Shown here: one piece after another, positions 38,373 through 44,952 of the stretch
Position numbering within the stretch: the first letter of the stretch is position 1
Layout of the letters: each line of letters begins with the position of its first letter
Source of the DNA: Staphylococcus croceilyticus
GTDB lineage: Bacteria; Bacillota; Bacilli; Staphylococcales; Staphylococcaceae
Assembly (NCBI RefSeq): GCF_002902575.1
Contig: NZ_PPRD01000013.1
Location: forward strand, 1 to 44,952
Reading direction: 5' to 3'
DNA: 44,952 nt
Translations under genes and position numbers: made by a program
Notes under the pieces: generated by a model
What the model saw: only the letters and a program-made list of their open reading frames with translations
Databases searched by the model: none
What the model was told of the DNA's origin: nothing

Positions 38373-39011
38373 ATGCAAACTGTTTTAATTATAGGCGCTA
38401 ATGGTAAGGTTTCTATAGAGGCAACTAAAATATTTTTAGAAGATACTTCATTTAATGTAGATTTATTTTTAAGAAATGCACATCGTATCCCTGATTATGC
38501 ATCTAATCGTATTACCGTATTTGAAGGGGACGCAAAAAATGAAGAAGACTTAGAAAAAGCATTAGACAAAGTCGACGTCGTCTTCGCTAGTTTATCAGGT
38601 TCATTAGATATTGAAGCTGATGCTATCGTTAAAGCAATGACTAAAAAAGGCGTAAAACGCTTAATCTTCATTGCAGCGCCAGGAATTTATAATGAATTAC
38701 CAACAAAATTTAATGAATTTAACAAAAAACAATTTGGTGAGAAATTAGATAAATATCGTAAAGCCGCTGATATTATTGAAGCTTCAGAATTAGATTACAC
38801 AATCATTCGTCCAGCTTGGTTAACTTTCAAAAATGAATCAGATTATGAAATTACATCTAAAGATACTGAGTTCAAAGGTACGGAAGTATCAAGACGTAGT
38901 ATTGCTAATTTAGCTGTTCGCATTGCTAAAAATCCTGAACTTTACTCAAGAGACAATATAGGCGTTAATAAACCTAACACAGATGGCGATAAGCCAGCTT
39001 GGTTTAATTAA
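38373..39011 (+). CDS. NAD(P)-binding SDR-like protein
   Basis: Protein of 212 residues with a Rossmann fold of the atypical short-chain dehydrogenase/NmrA type. The dinucleotide motif is LIIGANGKVSIEATKIFL near residues 4-21. Conserved later features are VFEGDAKNEEDLEKAL, VDVVFASLSG, KRLIFIAAPGIY and DYTIIRPAWLT. Such proteins act as flavin reductases, sugar epimerase relatives or redox sensors; the substrate is not evident. GGAGAGAG precedes the ATG. It stands alone between two gaps of about 200 and 173 bases. Confidence 0.8.
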   Translation: MQTVLIIGANGKVSIEATKIFLEDTSFNVDLFLRNAHRIPDYASNRITVFEGDAKNEEDLEKALDKVDVVFASLSGSLDIEADAIVKAMTKKGVKRLIFIAAPGIYNELPTKFNEFNKKQFGEKLDKYRKAADIIEASELDYTIIRPAWLTFKNESDYEITSKDTEFKGTEVSRRSIANLAVRIAKNPELYSRDNIGVNKPNTDGDKPAWFN

Positions 39012-39184
39012 AGTTCTATTTATATTTTTAATAATTTATGAGTGTGATAAAATTTAATAAATGATTTCAAAAGGATTAATTGACTTTTGCGATCACTTTC
39101 TATTAATAGGGTTATAATTCTTTAATGATTTATAACCTTACTTTTTTATCACGTATAGAACGTTTGAAATAAAGGGGATTAGGC

Positions 39185-42100
39185 ATGGCGAATACTGAAC
39201 AATTAGATATTTTATATAAATTAAAAAAAGAAGTTGAAAAATCAAACAATACGGCACTAGTACATACAATCAATCAAGTCATCAAAAAAGTTTATTTAAA
39301 TCAATATACCGCTTCTTTCGTAGGACATTTTTCTGCAGGTAAATCTACATTGATTAACTTATTACTTGAACAGAATATTTTACCAAGTTCTCCAGTACCA
39401 ACAACAAGTAATACAGCTATCGTTTCTGTTTCAGATGAAGAAGAGATTATTGCTAATCTAGAACATCAACAGTATACAAAGCTAAAAACATATGATGAAG
39501 TAAAACAAATGAATCGCTTGAATGTTGATGTCGAATCCGTAGAAATTAAATTTCCGTCATCAAAATTTCATAATGGATTTACTGTACAAGACACACCAGG
39601 GGTCGATTCAAATGTAGCGACTCACCAAACGACGACTGAACAATTCATGTATACAAGTAATATTTTGTTTTATACAGTGGATTATAATCATGTTCAATCC
39701 GCGCTTAATTTCCAATTTATGAAACGCATGAATGATGTAGGAATTCCTGTTATTTTCATTATTAATCAAATTGATAAACATAATGAAGACGAAATTTCAT
39801 TTGCTACTTTTAAAGAAAGAGTGAATAAATCAATTTCTGACTGGGATATCAAATTGACTAAAATCTTCTACGTGTCTAAATTCGATCATCCTGAAAATGA
39901 AATCAATCAACTATCTGACTATTTAGTAGATAAAGATAATCATCGTGAACCTATTGAAGACTACGTCAAACGCACAGTTAAATTTATTACAGACGCTCAA
40001 CTAGGTTATATTCAAAATGAGATACAAGCTATTCTTGAGGAATTAAATATTAACGAAGATGAGTTTGAACAAGCGTATTCAAAATTCCAACAGAATCAAG
40101 CTGTTAGTGAAGAAGCACGTTTACTAAATAATCCTGATCAATTATTAAGCTTTTTAAAACAAAAACGTAAAGATATTCTTGAAAATGCCTACATTATGAC
40201 ACATGATATGCGTGAAGATATTCGACATTATCTTGAGAGCATGGCTTCTGACTTTAAAGTAGGCGGCCTTTTAAATAAAAAGAAAAAGAAACTAGAAGAA
40301 CAAGAGCAACGCTTAGCCATCGTAACTGAAAAATTGCAAGACAAAGTGAATCAACAAATACGTCAACCTTTAAGAGAAGATATGTCGTTTTTAACGCGCT
40401 TTATCAATAATAGTGAAGTTAACAAAGAAATTTTAAATCAACATTACGAAATAAATAACGAATTGGTTTCAAATTTATATCAACCTCAAACAAGTATTAG
40501 TAACACATATGTATTAACGTTTAGCGACGAAGTTAAAAACGCAATTAATAATTTTGTCGAAAAGGAATCTAATCCATTATTTGATAAAACAATTAACAAT
40601 ACACAGGCGACAGGACTAACAAATACAGAAGATGAAGATATGCAAGTCTATGAACGATTCCTAGAGTTAAAGAATTTGAAGGAGTCTTTAACAACTGAGA
40701 ATTATCGTCATTATTATATTCATATGGAAGATTCTTTAGATAAGTTAATAGGGCGAACTGAGGCCAACTATCAATTCAAAGATGAGACTCAAGGCGAATC
40801 AAATAAAGCTCAGTTAAATGAAAATGAAGCAACTCAATCCTCAACAACGACCGAAGTGGATATTAAACAAGCTTTAGAATTAGTTGAACCAGTGCCATTA
40901 TTTGATAGAACAAAAAAAGATATTCAAGATACGTTAACTCGCTTAGACAATAAAATAGTTAAAATTGGCGTCTTTGGGACATTTAGTGCAGGTAAAAGTA
41001 GTTTAATTAATGCTTTACTAGGTGATCAATACTTAGTGAGTTCTCCGAATCCAACAACTGCAGCTACGACAGAATTATCTTATGGCGAAGATAGTAAAAT
41101 CACTTTAAAAACTCAAGAACAGTTACTAGAAGAGTTAAACCAACTTATTGAATACCACAATATTTCTTTTGATTCTTTAGACGAATTTATTAATAGTGAT
41201 ATTACTTCATTGAAACAACAATTAGAAAAAAATCAATTAGCTTTTGTTAATGCGGTTGAAAAGCATTATGCACTTTATCAAGAAATGATAAATGAAGCAA
41301 TTACGCATGAAATTTCACAAGATGATATCAAAAAGTGGAGTGCAGAGGACGAATACGCAACCTTTGTTAAAACGGTTCATATTAACTTACCTCTTGAGTG
41401 GTTAAAAGGTAAAATCATTGTGGATTCACTAGGTTTACATTCAAACAACCAACGTCATACAAATGAAACTGAACAAATTTTAACTTCTTCAGATTTAATA
41501 TTGTATGTAAGTTACTTTAATCATTCATTTACAGATAACGATAAAGCTTTCATTGAACATATGAAAGACATGAATCAATTGAATGAAAATCAAGCCTTCA
41601 AAATGGTTATCAACGCAATTGATTTAGCAGAAAATGAAGAAGATATTAAAGCAGTAAAAGACTACGTTGCTAATGCATTAAACCAAGTTAACTTAAACTC
41701 TGAGATATTCGGTGTATCAAGTAGACGTGCGCTTAAAAATCATGATGAAGGTATTTCACAATTACGCGATAGTATTCAACATTTTGTAGAAGTAGAATCA
41801 AATACCATTTTAGAGCAACAAATGATTAAACAACTTGCACAAATAAGTCAATCTTTTGACCAAATGATTGAAGAATTCCAAACAAATCAATCATTAATTA
41901 GTGAACGACAAGATAAACTTAAATCTTATCAACATGAACAACGTCTTCCAAACCAATTGTTAATGACAAGTGAGCAACATACTAATAATGAAGTTGAAGA
42001 CCAAATTTATCATTTAAATGGACGCTTAAAGTTACAATTATTGGATGATGTTAAAAGTGTATTCAATAGTCAGATGACGCAGAATAATGATTTTAATGAA

Positions 42101-42631
42101 GAAAAGAAAATTTCAGCTAAGACATTCTTAGATCAAATCCACCAACGTTTATATCTTGAACAAAGTCTCTTAGTCGAACGTATAAAAAAATACTACAACC
42201 GACAACTTAATGAACAAGTTGCACCTGTCGTTCAAAAGTTAAATCAATTGCATGTGCTTATTTATCCTGAATTTAACATTAAACCTTATTTTACAGATAC
42301 GGCGTTTTTAAGAATTGATATTAATGATTTGGTAGCAGCTTTACCTAAACAACTGACTAAACGTAAAATATTAAATCCTAATTCTCAGAGAGATATACAG
42401 GAAACAATTAGTGCTAATACACTAGATTTGCTTCAAGATCAATTAAGCGAATTAAGACAAGCACTCATTTCTTATGTATCAACATTAACTAAAGAAGCTG
42501 AGGATACATTCAATCATTTAGAAAATGACATACAACAACAAATAGATGATTTATTATCATTTACTATGGATGAAACGCTTATAGAACAATTAAAATCGGT
42601 AAACTCAAAATTAAAAGTACTTTTAAAATAG
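39185..42631 (+). CDS. dynA: Tandem dynamin-like GTPase DynA
   Basis: Large membrane-remodelling GTPase of 1148 residues, resembling Bacillus DynA (YpbR). It contains two dynamin-like modules in one chain. The first has the P-loop GHFSAGKSTLIN (about 46-57), DTPGVDSN and NQIDKHNED. The second has GTFSAGKSSLIN (about 598-609), DSLGLHSN and NAIDLAENE. Long helical stalk regions with Gln, Leu and Glu follow each. DynA of Bacillus tethers and fuses membranes and helps protect against phage and membrane damage; the same role here is inference. The exonuclease gene follows after 16 bases, so the two are co-transcribed. Confidence 0.93.
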   Translation: MANTEQLDILYKLKKEVEKSNNTALVHTINQVIKKVYLNQYTASFVGHFSAGKSTLINLLLEQNILPSSPVPTTSNTAIVSVSDEEEIIANLEHQQYTKLKTYDEVKQMNRLNVDVESVEIKFPSSKFHNGFTVQDTPGVDSNVATHQTTTEQFMYTSNILFYTVDYNHVQSALNFQFMKRMNDVGIPVIFIINQIDKHNEDEISFATFKERVNKSISDWDIKLTKIFYVSKFDHPENEINQLSDYLVDKDNHREPIEDYVKRTVKFITDAQLGYIQNEIQAILEELNINEDEFEQAYSKFQQNQAVSEEARLLNNPDQLLSFLKQKRKDILENAYIMTHDMREDIRHYLESMASDFKVGGLLNKKKKKLEEQEQRLAIVTEKLQDKVNQQIRQPLREDMSFLTRFINNSEVNKEILNQHYEINNELVSNLYQPQTSISNTYVLTFSDEVKNAINNFVEKESNPLFDKTINNTQATGLTNTEDEDMQVYERFLELKNLKESLTTENYRHYYIHMEDSLDKLIGRTEANYQFKDETQGESNKAQLNENEATQSSTTTEVDIKQALELVEPVPLFDRTKKDIQDTLTRLDNKIVKIGVFGTFSAGKSSLINALLGDQYLVSSPNPTTAATTELSYGEDSKITLKTQEQLLEELNQLIEYHNISFDSLDEFINSDITSLKQQLEKNQLAFVNAVEKHYALYQEMINEAITHEISQDDIKKWSAEDEYATFVKTVHINLPLEWLKGKIIVDSLGLHSNNQRHTNETEQILTSSDLILYVSYFNHSFTDNDKAFIEHMKDMNQLNENQAFKMVINAIDLAENEEDIKAVKDYVANALNQVNLNSEIFGVSSRRALKNHDEGISQLRDSIQHFVEVESNTILEQQMIKQLAQISQSFDQMIEEFQTNQSLISERQDKLKSYQHEQRLPNQLLMTSEQHTNNEVEDQIYHLNGRLKLQLLDDVKSVFNSQMTQNNDFNEEKKISAKTFLDQIHQRLYLEQSLLVERIKKYYNRQLNEQVAPVVQKLNQLHVLIYPEFNIKPYFTDTAFLRIDINDLVAALPKQLTKRKILNPNSQRDIQETISANTLDLLQDQLSELRQALISYVSTLTKEAEDTFNHLENDIQQQIDDLLSFTMDETLIEQLKSVNSKLKVLLK

Positions 42632-42647
42632 AAAGAAGGCACCACTA

Positions 42648-43526
42648 ATGACATCACGTATCCTACTAGTAGATGGAATGGCGTTATTATTTAGACATTT
42701 TTATGCTACAAGTTTACACAATCAATTTATGTATAATTCGAAGGGCGTACCTACAAACGGGATACAAGGATTTGTTAGGCATATTTTTAGCGCTATTCAT
42801 GATATTAATCCTACACATGTAGCTGTGTGTTGGGATATGGGGCAATCGACTTTCAGAAATGAAATGTATGATTCATACAAACAAAACCGTCCCGCACCTC
42901 CAGAGGAACTCATTCCTCAATTTGATTATGTTAAAGAAATTTCTGAGCAATTTGGCTTCATAAATGTTGGATTGGTCAATTATGAGGCTGATGATGTTAT
43001 AGGAACATTAGCTAAAGCTTATTCCCAAGAGAACGAGGTACACATTATTACTGGAGATAAAGATATTCTTCAATGTATTAAGCAAAACGTAGAAGTATGG
43101 CTCATTAAAAAGGGCTTTAATATATACAATCGTTATACGTTAGACCGTTTTAATGAAGAATATCAACTAGATCCGCTTCAATTAATAGATATTAAAGCAT
43201 TTATGGGAGATAGTGCAGATGGTTATCCAGGGGTAAAAGGGATAGGCGAAAAAACAGCAATTAAATTAATTCAAGCCTATGATAGTGTTGAAAATGTTCT
43301 TCAGCATATTGATGAATTAACACCAGGACAGCAAAAGAAAATTAAAAATGATGAAGCAAATTTACTACTATCCAAACAATTAGCTGAAATCTATACAGAA
43401 GTTCCACTCGACATTACTTCTTTATATAAGGAAATGGAATATGCTCATTCACTCAATCATATATTATCTATTTGTAACGAGCATGAGCTATACGTGTCAG
43501 GTAAGTATATTTCTTCTAAATTATAA
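42648..43526 (+). CDS. 5'-3' exonuclease, Pol I N-domain type (YpcP-like)
   Basis: Structure-specific 5' nuclease of 292 residues homologous to the N-terminal domain of DNA polymerase I and to Bacillus YpcP. Metal-binding acids appear in LVDGMALLFRHFYA (D8), CWDMGQSTFRNEMY with YKQNRPAPPEE, NYEADDVIGTLA, ITGDKDILQC, and DIKAFMGDSADGYPGVKGIGEKTA, which includes the helix-3-turn DNA-binding motif. It lacks a polymerase part. It likely helps remove RNA primers from Okazaki fragments. It lies in an operon with dynA. Confidence 0.92.
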   Translation: MTSRILLVDGMALLFRHFYATSLHNQFMYNSKGVPTNGIQGFVRHIFSAIHDINPTHVAVCWDMGQSTFRNEMYDSYKQNRPAPPEELIPQFDYVKEISEQFGFINVGLVNYEADDVIGTLAKAYSQENEVHIITGDKDILQCIKQNVEVWLIKKGFNIYNRYTLDRFNEEYQLDPLQLIDIKAFMGDSADGYPGVKGIGEKTAIKLIQAYDSVENVLQHIDELTPGQQKKIKNDEANLLLSKQLAEIYTEVPLDITSLYKEMEYAHSLNHILSICNEHELYVSGKYISSKL

Positions 43527-43529
43527 TTA

Positions 43530-43609
43530 AAAATCCTTGAGATACCAGGGAGACTCGATCATCTCGTCTTTAAGAATGATGTAGTTTCCTAATCTCAAGG
43601 ATTTTATTT
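43530..43609. terminator. Long bidirectional hairpin between convergent genes
   Basis: AAAATCCTTGAGAT (43530-43543) is perfectly complementary to ATCTCAAGGATTTT (43592-43605), enclosing 48 bases. Inside, AGGGAG can pair with TTTCCT and ATCAT with ATGAT, so the whole can fold as one long imperfect hairpin. T-rich sequence flanks both sides. It sits between the exonuclease and the RNase HI-like gene, which converge here. Confidence 0.82.
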
Positions 43610-43616
43610 TGATTAA

Positions 43617-44015
43617 TCATTTCTTCTTACTTAATTTATATAGATATTGTTGTGCTAATTGATTTGCTTCTTTATTTTGATCGCGAGGCACCCATTTTAC
43701 AAATAATAATTCGAAACTTTGTTCTAAAATTTCCATATTCTCAAAGTAAGGTTTAAATCGGATATTTTTTACATAACCTTGATTTACGCTATCTTCAATT
43801 AATTTAGAATCTGTGTATAATAGCGCATTCGTTACATTTAATTCTCTAGCGTGTTCTAAGGCATGTATCATAGCTGCCCATTCTGCACTATGATTATCTA
43901 ATTCACCTAAATCATGTGTAAAAGTGTATTTTTCATTTTCTTCTTTAATTACTATGCCACACGTACTTTGACCTGGATTACCATTTGATGCAGCATCAAA
44001 ATATATTTTCGCCAT
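43617..44015 (-). CDS. RNase HI-like protein (YpdQ/YpeP type)
   Basis: Protein of 132 residues with the RNase H fold. Three of the four catalytic acids are in place: D7 in IYFDAASNGNPG, E45 in HSAEWAAM, and D69 in LLYTDSKLI. The fourth position, usually Asp in an ADxLA-like motif, appears as N118 in NKEANQLA. Activity on RNA-DNA hybrids is therefore uncertain. ATG 44015 follows AAAGGTG on the minus strand; upstream in-frame codons lie beyond that site. It is followed by a bidirectional hairpin and lies downstream of the queuosine-precursor transporter, from which another hairpin separates it. Confidence 0.87.
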   Translation of the reverse strand: MAKIYFDAASNGNPGQSTCGIVIKEENEKYTFTHDLGELDNHSAEWAAMIHALEHARELNVTNALLYTDSKLIEDSVNQGYVKNIRFKPYFENMEILEQSFELLFVKWVPRDQNKEANQLAQQYLYKLSKKK

Positions 44016-44074
44016 TTTATAACACCTTTTCAAATAAAATAAGATTACTATTTCAATACTATACTATCAAATTC

Positions 44075-44142
44075 TAAAAAATGAGAATAGCATGAGAAGT
44101 GTATCAACGTCTTATATCGCTCGACTCACTCCCATGCTATTC
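44075..44142 (-). terminator. Terminator after queuosine-precursor transporter
   Basis: On the minus strand GAATAGCATG (44142-44133) pairs with CATGCTATTC (44094-44085), enclosing 38 bases in which GGAGTG can pair with CACTTC. TCATTTTTTAG follows. It begins seven bases after the transporter stop. Confidence 0.8.
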
Positions 44143-44148
44143 AATTAA

Positions 44149-44853
44149 TTAATAACCTTCATCTAATTTATGAATTTTTCCTTTGCGGTACATCGATTTA
44201 GCGATATAACCAAATGGAACATTAAATATAGTTGAAATTAATTTAAGTATATACGTTGTTATAAATATCTCGAATACTACTGCTAATGGTAGTGTACCTA
44301 CGAATGCAATACTTACAAATAACGCTGTATCAATAATTGAACTTAACATTGTACTACCATACGCTCGAATGATAAACGTTTTATCAGAACTAAAGATTTT
44401 TTTAATCATAGAAAAGATAAATACGTCGACATGTTGACCAATTATATAAGCTATGATTGAGCCAAGAGCTATACGTGGCACTAAATCAAAGATAGTTGAC
44501 AATGCTTTTTGAGATATGTCTTCAGGTGCTGGAATAAAATGTAAGGACATTTGCATCACAATAATCATAACTAATGTTGATGAAAAACCTAACCATACAG
44601 CACGTTTAGCCACTTTACGTCCATAAATATCATTTAAAATATCCGTAGCTAAATAAATTGAAGCAAACATAACATTCCCTAAAGTAGCAGAGATACCAAA
44701 GATATCTACAGTTTTAATTACTTGGATGTTAGCAATGATAGTCCCAATAGCTACCCAAGCAATTAAGCCTTGTTTACCAAAACAACGAAACATTACGACC
44801 ATTAAAATAAAAGTAACAAAAAAGGTTGCTACTCCAAAAATTTCATTAAACAT
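44149..44853 (-). CDS. Queuosine precursor transporter (YhhQ/VUT family)
   Basis: Integral membrane protein of 234 residues with six or so hydrophobic segments, for example FFVTFILMVVMFRCF, LIAWVAIGTIIANIQ, VWLGFSSTLVMIIVMQ and LGSIIAYIIGQHVDVFIF. The family pattern ATDILNDIYGRKVAKRAV lies near residues 69-86. Members take up preQ0/preQ1 or queuine-type precursors for the modified tRNA base queuosine. The preQ1-I riboswitch directly upstream strongly supports a preQ1-linked substrate. AGGAGG precedes the ATG on the minus strand and is part of the riboswitch. No queuosine gene (que, tgt) is in the window. Confidence 0.9.
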   Translation of the reverse strand: MFNEIFGVATFFVTFILMVVMFRCFGKQGLIAWVAIGTIIANIQVIKTVDIFGISATLGNVMFASIYLATDILNDIYGRKVAKRAVWLGFSSTLVMIIVMQMSLHFIPAPEDISQKALSTIFDLVPRIALGSIIAYIIGQHVDVFIFSMIKKIFSSDKTFIIRAYGSTMLSSIIDTALFVSIAFVGTLPLAVVFEIFITTYILKLISTIFNVPFGYIAKSMYRKGKIHKLDEGY

Positions 44854-44859
44854 GATTAG

Positions 44860-44898
44860 CCTCCTAAATTTTGATAATGCGGGTGTTTAGAAACCGCA
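44860..44898 (-). promoter_or_regulatory. PreQ1-I riboswitch overlapping the ribosome binding site
   Basis: On the minus strand, stem P1 is TGCGG (44898-44894) with CCGCA (44882-44878). The loop carries TTTCTAAACAC, and an A-rich tail TTATCAAAATTTAGGAGG follows. CTAAA of the loop (44890-44886) can pair with TTTAG of the tail (44868-44864), making the H-type pseudoknot of class I preQ1 aptamers. The tail shares bases with the Shine-Dalgarno AGGAGG (44865-44860), so ligand binding would hide the site and lower translation. Confidence 0.85.
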
Positions 44899-44912
44899 AA
44901 AACAACTTATAT

Positions 44913-44941
44913 ATTTTATAGTAAAAATACAATTGTTGCAA
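44913..44941 (-). promoter_or_regulatory. Candidate promoter of the preQ1-controlled transporter
   Basis: On the minus strand TTGCAA (44941-44936), a 17-base spacer, then TAAAAT (44918-44913). Transcription would start about seven bases later, putting the aptamer at the very 5' end of the mRNA, as is common for preQ1-I. Confidence 0.6.
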
Positions 44942-44952
44942 TAGGACTTAGT

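Noticed and set aside
39080..39118. TTGACT and TATAAT upstream of dynA as a promoter
   Set aside because: The spacer would be 27 bases; no better -35 box was seen at 16-18 bases.

Overview
This window is chromosomal core DNA from a low-GC Firmicute of the genus Staphylococcus. EbpS, a tandem-GTPase DynA, the bacillithiol genes ypdA and bshA, a recU-pbp2 pair and a type B RNase P RNA all point there. The EbpS N-terminus and intergenic spacers do not look like S. aureus as I remember it, so a coagulase-negative species is likely; I cannot name it from sequence alone. I see no prophage, transposase, integron, tRNA or rRNA gene, CRISPR array or defence island.

Layout. 1-4.5 kb: ferredoxin (minus), then ypbB-like, a short RecQ helicase and ebpS. 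4.5-7.6 kb: a STAR-like intergenic repeat, ypdA, asparaginase (minus) and cmk. 7.9-12.1 kb: rpsA, der, gpsA and hup, mostly separated by terminators. 12.3-14.6 kb: the menaquinone side-chain operon hepS-menG-hepT. 14.7-22.1 kb: ndk, then aroC-aroB-aroA followed by a TPR protein, a YpiB-like protein, a DUF1405 membrane protein and a membrane zinc peptidase. 22.3-28.7 kb: a MazG-like protein, bshA, cca, birA and dinG. 28.8-31.9 kb: asnS, dnaD, nth and a YpoC-like gene. 32-34.9 kb (minus): recU-pbp2. 35.2-36.9 kb: yppE-like, ypsA, gpsB and rnpB. 37-43.5 kb: a THUMP methyltransferase, an NAD(P)-binding protein, dynA and a 5'-3' exonuclease. 43.6-44.9 kb (minus): an RNase HI-like protein and a queuosine-precursor transporter under a preQ1-I riboswitch.

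How the genes fit together. Bacillithiol synthesis (bshA) and bacillithiol disulfide reduction (ypdA) both lie here. Menaquinone production has its tail synthase (hepS/hepT) and final methyltransferase (menG) in one operon, and the shikimate genes that feed chorismate to menaquinone and aromatic amino acids are next to it. Cell-wall growth and division (pbp2, gpsB) are interleaved with DNA repair and replication genes (recU, recQ, nth, dnaD, dinG), an order broadly shared with Bacillus.

The window is mostly well-known housekeeping content. I did not find a convincing undescribed system. The observations most worth checking are regulatory: the preQ1-I pseudoknot that shares bases with the transporter Shine-Dalgarno, a CodY-like box overlapping a palindrome before aroC, a hairpin just before the hup ribosome binding site, and two similarly built long hairpins flanking the RNase HI-like gene. 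At protein level, the RNase HI-like protein has Asn at a usual catalytic Asp, the short RecQ has an incomplete zinc knuckle, and DinG lacks iron-sulfur cysteines.
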